NCBI RefSeq assembly: GCF_001426185.1
Contig: NZ_LMRP01000001.1
Coordinates: forward strand, 658,764 to 722,763
DNA length: 64,000 nucleotides
Source: Rhodococcus sp. Leaf247
Lineage (GTDB): Bacteria; Actinomycetota; Actinomycetes; Mycobacteriales; Mycobacteriaceae
Reading direction: 5' to 3'
Shown here in pieces: positions 34,232-42,635 of the stretch (positions within the stretch are counted from its first letter, which is position 1; each line of letters starts with the position of its first letter). A model generated the notes under the pieces. That model had not been told where the DNA came from. It searched no databases and was given only the letters and a program-made list of their open reading frames with translations. The translations under genes and the position numbers were made by a program.

Positions 34232-35982
34232 GACTCGACCGCCGTCGGCGCGCCGACGACAGCGAGCGCCGACTCGGTGATGCTGCCGAGAACCAGATGC
34301 GGTCCACGACGGACGACGCCGGTCACCATCTTGTACCCGGGTTCCGACGACTGGAGGTCGTGGACGACGGTGCCGTGCTCGTCCACCGCGATCACCCAGG
34401 TCGTCGATTCGCCTTCGCGAACCGACTCGGGAAGTCGGTACGCGATCCGACGAAAGAGCCCCGGAAGCTGCGCGACCCGATCGTGGAGCGCACTGCGTGG
34501 GGTCGCCATCGCCACCCAGACGAGGTCGCCGTCGGCGGAGACGTTGTCCGGGAACGCCGGCAGGTTGTCCTCCAGGACGGTCGGCGCGCCCGCTCGACCG
34601 TCGACGACCGGGTAGCGCGTGATGCGGAAGTCACCGGACGACGCCACCGTCACCGCGTCCTCCGCGTCCGACACGGTCAGTCCGTTCGGGAACTGGAGTC
34701 CGTCCACCAGGGTGCGGGCCGGCCCGTCCGGTGGGAGCACGGCGACTCGTCCGGTACCCGAGTGCTCGAGGAGATCCGCGAGGAAGTCGTGGAACCCGAA
34801 CCGTCGGGTGGACACGGTGAAGTAGAGGGTGCCCGATCGACCACGAACGATGTTGGAGGCGAACGTGATCGGCTCGCCGTCGAGCTGATCCACCAGCACC
34901 TCCACTCCCCCGCTCGCGAGATCGACGCGAAGCACACCCCGTTCCGCATCGCACACCAGGAGCGTGTCGTCGTCCAGCACCGTGATGCCGAGTGGACGAC
35001 CTCCCGTGTCGGCAAGTGTCTCGACCGTGTGAGTGGTGCTGTCGAAGGTCACGCGCAGAATCCGCCCGTCTTCGAGTCCTGTCAGCACACGCCCCTGCGA
35101 GTCCAGCCGCACGTCTTCCGGTCCTCTGCCCGGGAGTTCGAGACGCCTGATCGGCGACATCGGCTGCGCGCTCGAGGCCTGCCGTGCTCGATCGGTCGCT
35201 CTCGGTGGGGTCCACCGAACGGGCCGAAGGCGGGGAGCCGGAGCCGACGTGGGCCGCTCGGCATCACGTGGCTGCGCAGAGTCCGTGATCACCGCCGCCA
35301 CGGCGCCGGCCGAACTCCACGGAGCTCCGTGCCCCTCCCGCGGAAGAGGATAGGCGGACACCCCGGGGCCGGAGGCACTGTCGGCCATGGCGCTCGAATC
35401 CACGCGCCGATCGTCGAGTCCATAGACGACGGACACGGGACATCCGAGCGTCGCCAGCCGTGGACCCAGTGGCATCCCGTCCAGGTAGGTGTCGACCGCC
35501 GCGGACGATGCGCGAAAACGTTGCAGCCCGGTGTCACGGAGATCCTGCACAGCAAAGTCCGGAACGGCACCGCCCGGCAGGAATGCCGTAGCGAGGCCAC
35601 GCTCCAACGCCGTGTCCGGCAGCGCACTCCACACGGCTGCGCCGAGCAACGGAATCCCCAACACCGTTTCGGAGAAGCCCCGTGCCGTGAGTCGGGACGC
35701 CACCGTGGGCGGAGTGGCCACCAGCACGAGGCGGCCCACGAGCGTCGGAAACTGTTCGGCGACCGACGTCGCCACCAGTCCCCCTCGCGAATGACCCACC
35801 AGTATCACGGGGCCGAGGTCGGCTGCTCGAATCCGGCGCGCGACGTCCAGCGCATCGACCTCGATCGACTCCGTGCCCGCAAGATCCGGCGCTGACACCG
35901 TGCCCGGGAGCAGAGGTCGCACGCGATCCCAGATCGCGTGCGACCCACCGAGACCGTGGAGAAGGACGATCGGGTCGGTCAT
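34228..35982 (-). CDS. Fusion protein: alpha/beta hydrolase + SMP-30/strictosidine-synthase-like beta-propeller
   Basis: 584 aa in one uninterrupted frame from ATG 35982. Residues 1-240 are an alpha/beta hydrolase: LLHGLGG oxyanion loop at 7-13, nucleophile Ser65 in GHSRGG, later Asp in YGLDDRR and His in REGHGAPW. After a Pro/Ala/Arg-rich linker (about 240-285) the rest is a six-bladed SMP-30/gluconolactonase-type propeller (LPGRGPEDVRLDSQGRVLTGLEDGRILRV..., LQFPNGLTVS, LPAFPDNVSADGDLVWVA). One polypeptide could thus cleave both an ester and a lactone. It overlaps both neighbours by 4 nt. No frameshift or remnant start was seen at the junction. Confidence 0.85.
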   Translation of the reverse strand: MTDPIVLLHGLGGSHAIWDRVRPLLPGTVSAPDLAGTESIEVDALDVARRIRAADLGPVILVGHSRGGLVATSVAEQFPTLVGRLVLVATPPTVASRLTARGFSETVLGIPLLGAAVWSALPDTALERGLATAFLPGGAVPDFAVQDLRDTGLQRFRASSAAVDTYLDGMPLGPRLATLGCPVSVVYGLDDRRVDSSAMADSASGPGVSAYPLPREGHGAPWSSAGAVAAVITDSAQPRDAERPTSAPAPRLRPVRWTPPRATDRARQASSAQPMSPIRRLELPGRGPEDVRLDSQGRVLTGLEDGRILRVTFDSTTHTVETLADTGGRPLGITVLDDDTLLVCDAERGVLRVDLASGGVEVLVDQLDGEPITFASNIVRGRSGTLYFTVSTRRFGFHDFLADLLEHSGTGRVAVLPPDGPARTLVDGLQFPNGLTVSDAEDAVTVASSGDFRITRYPVVDGRAGAPTVLEDNLPAFPDNVSADGDLVWVAMATPRSALHDRVAQLPGLFRRIAYRLPESVREGESTTWVIAVDEHGTVVHDLQSSEPGYKMVTGVVRRGPHLVLGSITESALAVVGAPTAVES

Positions 35983-37463
35983 CGCGACACTGCCGTCGGC
36001 CGAACATTGTGGCGGGCGGGGTCGAATCGCACTGCGCGGCTGCGATATCCGAGGATGCTGCCGGGCCACAGGTTGCTGTTGCGCCCGGCGGGATCGAGAT
36101 ACCAGCTCGAACATCCGCCGCTCGTCCAGACCGTCCCCTCGGTCAGTTCGTCGATCCGCTCGGAATACTCGGCCTGCGCCCGCTCCGTCGGCTCGATGGA
36201 CCCGCGCGCCTCGATCGCGTGCCTCATAGCGCGTTCGATGTACTGCAGTTGCGACTCGAACATCATGATGACCGAGGTGTGTCCGAGAGCGATGTTGGGA
36301 CCGTGCATCAGGTACAGATTCGGGAAGCCCGCGACGGTCGTACCCAGATAGGCACGGGGGCTCTCTCCCCAACTGTCCGCCATCGTGCGCCCGTTCTCGT
36401 CGACGATGCTGTCCGTCAACGGAAGTCGGCTGGTGTCGAAGCCCGTGCCGAAGATGATCGCGTCGACCTCGTGAGTGGTTCCGTTCGCGTCCACGACCCC
36501 GGTGCGCGTCACGGTCGAGACACCGACCGTCTCGACCGAGACGTTCGGCTGCGCCAGCGCCGGGTAGTACTCGTCGGACAGGAGAATCCGCTTGCAGCCC
36601 ATCCGGTACGACGGTGTCAGCTTCTCGCGCAGGACAGGATCGCTCACCGCATGGCGCAGATGCGCGCGCCCTTCTTTCTCTCCGATACGCATCAAAGCCG
36701 GATTCCGGAACGCCAGCAACTTGATCTCACGCTCGGCATAGATCAGCGCGCGCGCAGCTCGCTGGAATCCCGGCACCGACTTCAGGAGCCGACGTTTCTT
36801 CGCCGAGATGGGCTGATCGTCCCGCGGCATCACCCAGGGAGCGGTCCGCTGGAAGACCGTGAGGGACTGCACCAACGGTTGGATCTTCGGAACGAATTGG
36901 ATCGCGGACGCACCGGTACCCACCACCGCGACGCGCTTTCCCGTCAAGTCCACGTCGTGGTCCCACTGCGACGAGTGGAACACCGGACCGTCGAAGTCGT
37001 CGATACCCTCGATGGAGGGTAGCGACGGGTCGGCGAGCGACCCGGTCGCGATGACGACGTGGTCCACCGTCGACGTTCCCCGCGCCGTCTCGAGCGTCCA
37101 CCGCCCCGTGGACGCATCCCGCGTCACGGACGTCACCGGGCAGTTCGTCCGCAATCGCGGCAGCAGCCCGTGCGTGCGGGCGACGTCGTCGAGATACGCC
37201 CTGATTTCCGACTGCCGGGCGTAGGTGTGACGCCAGCGATGGCTCGGCGCGAACGAGAAGGAGTACAGCAGACTCTGTACATCGCAGGCTGCGCCCGGAT
37301 AGTCGTTGTCGCGCCACACACCGCCCAACGTCGCAGCGCGTTCGAACAACACGACGCTTCCCTTGTGCAGGGACTCGAGGCGTATGGCGGCCCCGATACC
37401 CGCGAAGCCGGAACCGATGACGGCCAGCACGTGATGGTCGGGGCTCGATCGAGGTGTCGTCAT
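35979..37463 (-). CDS. Baeyer-Villiger-type flavin monooxygenase
   Basis: 494 aa from ATG 37463, overlapping the thioesterase stop. FAD motif GSGFAG at 17-22, NADPH motif GTGASA at 182-187, and between them FDGPVFHSSQW at 157-167, which fits the BVMO fingerprint FxGxxxHxxxW. Length and layout match the mymA/EthA-type BVMOs of mycobacteria. It inserts oxygen next to a ketone to give an ester or lactone, using NADPH and O2. Genes for an SDR and an ester/lactone hydrolase lie downstream in the same operon. Confidence 0.9.
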   Translation of the reverse strand: MTTPRSSPDHHVLAVIGSGFAGIGAAIRLESLHKGSVVLFERAATLGGVWRDNDYPGAACDVQSLLYSFSFAPSHRWRHTYARQSEIRAYLDDVARTHGLLPRLRTNCPVTSVTRDASTGRWTLETARGTSTVDHVVIATGSLADPSLPSIEGIDDFDGPVFHSSQWDHDVDLTGKRVAVVGTGASAIQFVPKIQPLVQSLTVFQRTAPWVMPRDDQPISAKKRRLLKSVPGFQRAARALIYAEREIKLLAFRNPALMRIGEKEGRAHLRHAVSDPVLREKLTPSYRMGCKRILLSDEYYPALAQPNVSVETVGVSTVTRTGVVDANGTTHEVDAIIFGTGFDTSRLPLTDSIVDENGRTMADSWGESPRAYLGTTVAGFPNLYLMHGPNIALGHTSVIMMFESQLQYIERAMRHAIEARGSIEPTERAQAEYSERIDELTEGTVWTSGGCSSWYLDPAGRNSNLWPGSILGYRSRAVRFDPARHNVRPTAVSR

Positions 37464-37993
37464 GACTGGTGCTCTTCCGCTGAGTAGGACGTTCTGGACA
37501 GTGTCGACCACTCGACGACCTCCGCCGGAAGGTGCTCCGGCAGAACGAAGACGCCGTCGAGCTCGCGGACCTGGTCGGGCGCCACGGACCTGCCTGCCTT
37601 GTCGATGATGCGGACGGACACCAGTGCGGTGGCGTAGTCGACGTCGCCGATGTGGAAGATCTGCTGGAAATACAGATTCTTCGCATCGGTGCCGAGCAAC
37701 CGTGTCCGCACGCGAAAGGCCTTGGGGAAGGTCAACGACCGGCCGTACGTGATGGTCTGGGCGGTGACGACCGGAGACCACCCGCGGGCTCGGAACTGCC
37801 GCCACAGACCGGTCTTCGCGTAGTACGCGATGCGGGCGGCGTCGAGAATCGACAGGTACCGCCCGTTGGTCATGTGCATCAGGATGTCCAGATCGACGAG
37901 CTGGACGCGGAAGCGTGTCTCGAGAGGGTCTCCGATCCGAGCGGTCCGGCCGAAGCCCCGCATACGCAGAAGCCAGCGGATCGTCATGATCAC
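37460..37993 (-). CDS. 4HBT-fold acyl-CoA thioesterase-like protein
   Basis: 177 aa; GTG 37993 is 11 nt after GGAGG, ATG 37987 is a second option. Hotdog-fold thioesterase pattern: RVQLVDLDILMHMTNGRYLSILDAAR, with the conserved D and N of the DxxxHxxNxxY motif region, then TITYGRSL and FQQIFHIGDVDYATALVSVRII. It resembles the thioesterase-like proteins that often accompany BVMO/SDR genes in actinobacteria. It would release an acid from an acyl-CoA. First gene of the operon. Confidence 0.8.
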   Translation of the reverse strand: MIMTIRWLLRMRGFGRTARIGDPLETRFRVQLVDLDILMHMTNGRYLSILDAARIAYYAKTGLWRQFRARGWSPVVTAQTITYGRSLTFPKAFRVRTRLLGTDAKNLYFQQIFHIGDVDYATALVSVRIIDKAGRSVAPDQVRELDGVFVLPEHLPAEVVEWSTLSRTSYSAEEHQS

Positions 37994-38107
37994 GTCTCGA
38001 CAGCCCTCCCGTGCGCCCCGTCCGACCCGGTCAGGTCGATCCCCCCATCCTGGGTGACGAGCGTCGACCGAACGATGGATGTCGGGACATCACGTCGCCG
38101 GGGCGGG

Positions 38108-38121
38108 TGTGCACGTGCACA
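38108..38121. promoter_or_regulatory. 14-bp palindrome upstream of the thioesterase-BVMO operon
   Basis: TGTGCACGTGCACA is a perfect palindrome in the 173-bp divergent region between the thioesterase (start 37993) and the secreted-protein gene (start 38167). It shares the TGTGCAC core with 31269-31280. The spacing differs from a CRP site. The adjacent PucR-type protein is a possible binder. Confidence 0.4.
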
Positions 38122-38166
38122 AGGCCGGCGATGTAACGGACGGCCCCTCTACACCGACCAGGTGGT

Positions 38167-38604
38167 ATGACTCTGTCCTTGATCGCCCGCTCGTGCCTCG
38201 TTGCCGCTGTCTGCACGGGAGGGCTTGTCCTGTCGTCCGGAGCGGCCTCTGCGGAGGTCGTCGACCTCGATATCCTTCCCGGGCTCAGCGTCGGGCAGAG
38301 GACGCCCTACGGCGTCGGCTGCACGTACATCGCCGTCGCTCGTACCGCAGATGCGTCCGGACCGCGTGTGGATATCGCACCGCTCGATTCCGATTCGATC
38401 ATGCCCATCGAGGAATTCGCATGGCAGTTCGACCACTACTGGTCGTCACCGGTGATCGCCGGCTACAAGGTGTCACTGTGGACCCCGACGACGCCCGGCG
38501 AACATTCGCTCATGGCGTACGAGACCTCCGCAGGTGGACCCGTCGCCACCGTGACCGTGAACCCCGCCACTCCTGTCGGCCCGCTCTGCTTGGTTGCGCC
38601 CTGA
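38167..38604 (+). CDS. Small secreted protein of unknown function
   Basis: 145 aa. A clear signal peptide at 1-29 (positively charged start, hydrophobic core CLVAAVCTGGLVL, AxA-type cleavage after ASA). The mature part of about 116 residues has two cysteines (YGVGCTYIAV and GPLCLVAP), probably one disulfide, and an Ig-like beta pattern (YKVSLWTPTTPGEHSLMAYETSAGGPVATVTVNP). Similar small secreted proteins are common in Rhodococcus and mycobacteria; I do not recognise the family. Not obviously tied to a neighbour. Confidence 0.75.
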   Translation: MTLSLIARSCLVAAVCTGGLVLSSGAASAEVVDLDILPGLSVGQRTPYGVGCTYIAVARTADASGPRVDIAPLDSDSIMPIEEFAWQFDHYWSSPVIAGYKVSLWTPTTPGEHSLMAYETSAGGPVATVTVNPATPVGPLCLVAP

Positions 38605-38684
38605 TCACCTGACAGGCGGGTGCTCGCCGTCGGCATCACTCGCGAGTACGGTCGACACGTCGATCGCAAAGACCGGGGGATCTC

Positions 38685-39305
38685 ATGGTCGCTATTGCTG
38701 TTTTCCACTCCGTTCTCGGAGTGCGACGAGGTATTCGGGACGCCGCCGACCACCTACGGGATGCCGGTCACGACGTGACGGTCGTCGACCAATACGAAGG
38801 CCGGTCCTTCGACGACTATGACTCCGCCCGAGCATTCGCCTCGGACATCGGGTTTCCTGCATTGATGCAACGAGCACTGACCGGGGTGTCGCACCTGTCC
38901 GACGGCTTCGCCCTCCTGGGGTTTTCCAATGGAGGTGGAATGGCCACTTTCGTGGCTACGCGACGCAGAGTCAGCGGCGCTGTGCTCTGCTCCGGAGCTC
39001 TTCCGCTCGAGATGATCGACGTCCACCACTGGCCCGAACGTGTTCCGGTGCAACTCCACTACGCGGTCGACGACCCGTTCAAGGCTGCCGGATCGGTCGA
39101 ATCGGTGATGGAATCGGTGAATGCCGCCGGTGCGCCGGCCGAGTACTTCCAGTACCCCGGTAGCGGTCACCTTTTCACGGATGTGGAGATGCCCGGCGAA
39201 TTCGACCCTGAAGCAACTGCGCAGTTCTGGACTCACGTCGACCGGTTCGTGTCCTCTGCCGGGGCCCCGGTCCACTCGACCGACGGCGGAGAAGCTCGGG
39301 ACTGA
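38685..39305 (+). CDS. Dienelactone-hydrolase-family alpha/beta hydrolase with serine nucleophile
   Basis: 206 aa, GGGGGA before the ATG. DLH-like fold: the nucleophile elbow GFSNGG has Ser81 where true dienelactone hydrolases have Cys (GFCxGG). An Asp in HYAVDDPF and a His in PGSGHLFTD complete the triad. Small DLH-family proteins with Ser act as general esterases. Its substrate is not evident; it converges with the MFS gene. Confidence 0.8.
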   Translation: MVAIAVFHSVLGVRRGIRDAADHLRDAGHDVTVVDQYEGRSFDDYDSARAFASDIGFPALMQRALTGVSHLSDGFALLGFSNGGGMATFVATRRRVSGAVLCSGALPLEMIDVHHWPERVPVQLHYAVDDPFKAAGSVESVMESVNAAGAPAEYFQYPGSGHLFTDVEMPGEFDPEATAQFWTHVDRFVSSAGAPVHSTDGGEARD

Positions 39306-39315
39306 TCACGCGCCT

Positions 39316-40863
39316 TTACTTGCGCGACTCCTGGCCCTTCTCCGGGTGGGACGGCAGGAAGACGAGCGTGAGAACCGCGGCCAAAGCCGTGACCGAACCC
39401 GCCACGATGCTGCCCGTGGAGAAGCCGTCGACGAACCCTGCGCGGGCGAGGGTGGACAGCTGATCACCCAGGGTGGCTCCCGTGTCCCCGAGCGTCACCG
39501 ACACCTGCTGTGCCGCAGCGAGAGCGGCGCCTACAGATTCGCGGGCAGGCTCGAGAACCGCGGTCGGCAATTCGGAATCCAAGCCGTCTCGGTAGACCGA
39601 CAGCGCGACCGACCCGATGACCGCGACGCCGAGGGTGCCGCCCAGTTCACGGGTCGCATCGTTGACAGCCGACCCCATGCCCGCCTTGTCGTTCGGCACG
39701 ACGCCCATGATCGCTTCGGTCGCCGGGGCACTGATCAATCCGAGGCCGGCGCCGAGCAGGATCATCTGCCCGGCGATCTGGAGGTACCCGGTGTCCGTAC
39801 CCACTGTCGATGTCCATGCGAAAGCAAGAGTGAGGGAACCGAGTCCGCTCGCCACAACGAGTTTCGTGCCGACAGCGACCGCGAGTCGAGGTCCGATCAG
39901 GGAGAAGAGGGCGATCGAACTCGCGACCGGAAGCATCCGGACGCCGGTCTCGAAGGCTCCGTAACCTCTCACGGATTGGAAGTACTGCGTCACCAGGAAG
40001 ATGAAGCCGAACATCGCGAAGAAGGCACTGGTGACTGCGCCACTGGCCGCAGTGAAGCGCATATTGGTGAACAGCCGCACATCGAGCATCGGGTGCTCGG
40101 CCCGAGCTTCGCGGATGACGAAGGCCGTCAGAAGTAGTGCTGCCACAGCGAATCCGGCAAAGGTTGCTCCGGACGACCATCCGCGGTCGGGCGCCTCGAT
40201 GATGGCGTGAACGAGTGAACCCAACGCCAGAATGGACAACGCCAACCCGGATTTATCCAGTGGTGGCGTGGACGGGTCACTCGAATTCGGCACCAGACGA
40301 ATCGCGAGAAGTACGGTGAGCGCCGCCGCCGCCGCGTTGAACACGAGTGTGGATCCCCACCAGAAATGCTCGATGAGCGCGCCACCGATGACGGGACCGA
40401 CAGCGACGGAGATTCCTGTCGCCGCGCCCCACAATGCGATCGCGGTGACGCGTTCCGACCGTTCGGTGAATACGTTCGTCAAGATCGACAGGGTCACCGG
40501 ATAGACCACCGCCGCCGCGATACCGGCCAACGCCCGCCACAGGATGAGTTGATCGGCGTTCCCGCTCCACGCGCCGCCCAGCGATGCCACGAGAAACAGG
40601 AGCAGGCCGCCGAGCAGGAACGGCCGGCGCCCGAACCGGTCGCTCAGCGAACCTGCAGCGAGAACCAGTGCTGCGAACGCCAGGTTGAACGCGTCGACGA
40701 TCCAGAGCAGATCTCTCGTGGACGCACCCAGCGCGCCGACCAGGGTGGGCAGCGTGATGTTGACGATCGTCGTCGAGACGTTGACGACGAACACGGCGAA
40801 GCACAGCGTGAGCAGAACCGCGGGCTTGGATCGGCGAGACGTCGACGACTGAAGAATCTGCAT
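39316..40863 (-). CDS. MFS drug:H+ antiporter, DHA2 (14-helix) family
   Basis: 515 aa from ATG 40863; TATAAA lies 6 nt before it, so the gene is probably leaderless. Fourteen predicted helices; motif A-like GSLSDRFGRRPFLLGG between helices 2 and 3, motif C-like GAATGISVAVGPVIGGAL in helix 5. Members (EmrB/QacA type) export drugs, dyes or antibiotics by proton exchange. The divergent TetR gene and an operator over the -10 give drug-induced derepression as the likely control. Confidence 0.9.
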   Translation of the reverse strand: MQILQSSTSRRSKPAVLLTLCFAVFVVNVSTTIVNITLPTLVGALGASTRDLLWIVDAFNLAFAALVLAAGSLSDRFGRRPFLLGGLLLFLVASLGGAWSGNADQLILWRALAGIAAAVVYPVTLSILTNVFTERSERVTAIALWGAATGISVAVGPVIGGALIEHFWWGSTLVFNAAAAALTVLLAIRLVPNSSDPSTPPLDKSGLALSILALGSLVHAIIEAPDRGWSSGATFAGFAVAALLLTAFVIREARAEHPMLDVRLFTNMRFTAASGAVTSAFFAMFGFIFLVTQYFQSVRGYGAFETGVRMLPVASSIALFSLIGPRLAVAVGTKLVVASGLGSLTLAFAWTSTVGTDTGYLQIAGQMILLGAGLGLISAPATEAIMGVVPNDKAGMGSAVNDATRELGGTLGVAVIGSVALSVYRDGLDSELPTAVLEPARESVGAALAAAQQVSVTLGDTGATLGDQLSTLARAGFVDGFSTGSIVAGSVTALAAVLTLVFLPSHPEKGQESRK

Positions 40864-40881
40864 AACAGGTTTATACCAGTT
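40864..40881. promoter_or_regulatory. TetR operator overlapping the MFS -10 element
   Basis: AACAGGTTTATACCAGTT is an 18-bp imperfect dyad (14 of 18 positions symmetric) starting right at the MFS ATG. The minus-strand TATAAA (40870-40875) is inside it, so binding would block the MFS promoter. Confidence 0.6.
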
Positions 40882-40955
40882 CACAGCGGTCAGCGTTTGC
40901 GGAAGGTGGCAGCAGTCGAACTCGAGTGCATGGCCGAGGTGAGAGCATGGTGGGT

Positions 40956-41639
40956 ATGTCCACGCCTCGACCGCCGGATGACGTTCCGGTTCGTGAACGA
41001 CTGATCGCTGCAGCCGTTGCAGTGCTCGCAACGGACGGACCCGGCGAATTGAAGGTTCGGCGGGTCAGCGAGCAGGCCGGGTCGACGACGATTTCGGTCT
41101 ACCACCACTTCGGCGACATGCGGGGGCTACTCGACGAGGTGGTCGCTCGGGGCTACGACACCCTGAAAGCTGCGATGCTCGAGGCGGAGAACGTCCATGC
41201 CGACCCCGGCGCACAACTGTTCGCCATGGCCCTGTCCGCGCGAGACATGGCACTGGCAAACCCTCATCTGTATGACTTGATGTTCGGGCTGTCGACCCGC
41301 GGAGGGATCCGTGCTGCACCACCGAAGGAAGGCGGTGCAGCACGACGTCACTTCACAGAGGCCTATGCAGTGTTGGTTCGCTCGTGCGGGCGCTTGGTCG
41401 ACACCGGTCGCACCGAGGGGTACACCGGCACGCAGATCGCGGCGCAGTTGTGGAGCATGGTGCACGGTTTCATCTCACTCGAGGCCGCGGGACAGTACGA
41501 CGACCTCACCGACACCGTCGCAGAGTTGCTCGCGCCCATGGCGATCACGCATTTCATCGGGATGGGAGATACCCGCGAGCGCGCGACGATCTCCGCATCG
41601 ATCGCGCATCATGGCTGGACGGAGCGGGCCCGGATGTAG
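40956..41639 (+). CDS. TetR-family repressor of the divergent MFS gene
   Basis: 227 aa from ATG 40956; 40947 (ATG) and 40926 (GTG) are in-frame options. HTH: VRERLIAAAVAVLATDGPGELKVRRVSEQAGSTTISVYHHFGDMRGLLDEVV. The C-terminal domain (RDMALANPHLYDLMFGL) is of the TetR_C/WHG-like kind that binds hydrophobic ligands. Divergent from the DHA2 exporter with a dyad between them. Confidence 0.88.
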   Translation: MSTPRPPDDVPVRERLIAAAVAVLATDGPGELKVRRVSEQAGSTTISVYHHFGDMRGLLDEVVARGYDTLKAAMLEAENVHADPGAQLFAMALSARDMALANPHLYDLMFGLSTRGGIRAAPPKEGGAARRHFTEAYAVLVRSCGRLVDTGRTEGYTGTQIAAQLWSMVHGFISLEAAGQYDDLTDTVAELLAPMAITHFIGMGDTRERATISASIAHHGWTERARM

Positions 41640-41642
41640 CGG

Positions 41643-41716
41643 TGCCCCCAGTCGGACTCGAACCGACAACACAAGGATTTTAAGTCCTCTGCCTCTGCCA
41701 ATTGGGCTATGGGGGC
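41643..41716 (-). tRNA. tRNA with UAA anticodon (Leu by anticodon), 74 nt
   Basis: Cloverleaf read on the minus strand: acceptor GCCCCCA pairs with TGGGGGC, discriminator A, T arm GTCGG/CCGAC with loop TTCGAGT, anticodon stem GAGGA with loop CTTAAAA, anticodon TAA. Leucine tRNAs normally have a long variable arm; this one has only about 5 nt there, giving 74 nt in all. CCA is not fully encoded. Confidence 0.88.
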
Positions 41717-41747
41717 CTGTCGCGGAATACCCTATCGGGCGATGCGA

Positions 41748-42575
41748 TCAGCTGGTCTCCACGGGCCGATCGGGATCCGACGACCATGCCGACCACGATC
41801 CGGGATAGAGGGTCGCATCGACGCCGGCCACCGCGAGAGCTGCAATCTGGTGGGCAGCGGTCACTCCGGACCCGCAGTAGACCGCCACCTGGTCACCCGG
41901 TCGAATGCCTAACGCCTGGAATCGGTTTCGTAAGGCGGACGGATCTGCGAAAACACCGTCGGGAGTCAGGTTGTCCGACGTCGGCGCACTGATGGCGCCC
42001 GGAATGTGGCCGGCTCGCAGATCGATAGGTTCCACCTCACCGCGGTACCGCTCCCCCGCGCGCGCATCGAGAACCGTGCCTACGAACGACGCCACCTCGT
42101 CCGACGACACCGTCGGCAGGTGCCCAGGCGACAGCGTCACCGTTCCAGCGTGCGATGCCGTTTCCTCGCCGGAACGAGTCTCCCCACCCGCCGCGGTCCA
42201 CGCGCCCAACCCACCGTCGAGCAGGCGCACGGTGGACAGGCCTGCCCACCGCAGCAGCCACCAGGCGCGCGCTGCCGCGAGGTTGCCGGTGGCGTCGTAC
42301 ACCACGACCGTCGACTCGTCGTCGATTCCCCACCGCCGTGCGTGGGCCTGCAGATCGGCGATGTCCGGAAGGGGATGCCGACCGTCCGTGGCTTCGCCGT
42401 GGCCGGCGAGTTCGGTGGGTAGGTCGACGTAGACGGCTCCAGGGATGTGCCCATCCACGTATTTCCTATGGCCCTCGGTATCCCCCAGCGCCCATCTGAC
42501 GTCGAGAAGCACCGGTGGACGAGACAACTCCAGCGCAGCCGACAGCTCGGACGCGGTCCACAGAATCTCCGACAT
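41748..42575 (-). CDS. Thiosulfate/3-mercaptopyruvate sulfurtransferase (tandem rhodanese)
   Basis: 275 aa from ATG 42575. Two rhodanese domains: the N-terminal one (VLLDVRWALGD...GHIPGAVYVDLP) is inactive, the C-terminal one carries catalytic Cys234 in CGSGVTAA. A CG(S/T)G(V/T) loop is nearer to 3-mercaptopyruvate-type than to thiosulfate-type loops. It transfers sulfane sulfur to cyanide or thiols. TACCAT (42583-42588 on the minus strand) is 7 nt before the start, indicating a leaderless message. Confidence 0.9.
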   Translation of the reverse strand: MSEILWTASELSAALELSRPPVLLDVRWALGDTEGHRKYVDGHIPGAVYVDLPTELAGHGEATDGRHPLPDIADLQAHARRWGIDDESTVVVYDATGNLAAARAWWLLRWAGLSTVRLLDGGLGAWTAAGGETRSGEETASHAGTVTLSPGHLPTVSSDEVASFVGTVLDARAGERYRGEVEPIDLRAGHIPGAISAPTSDNLTPDGVFADPSALRNRFQALGIRPGDQVAVYCGSGVTAAHQIAALAVAGVDATLYPGSWSAWSSDPDRPVETS

Positions 42576-42635
42576 ACGGGTGATGGTACGACGCACCGGG
42601 CGCGGCCGGGTCCGCCGTCGCACCGGGCCCGGCAT

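Noticed and set aside
38108..38121. Reading the palindrome as a CRP/cAMP-receptor site
   Set aside because: TGTG and CACA are 6 bp apart instead of the 8 bp expected for TGTGA-N6-TCACA.
39303..39330. CGCGC...GCGCG as a terminator between the convergent DLH and MFS genes
   Set aside because: Only a 5-bp stem, easily expected by chance in GC-rich DNA.
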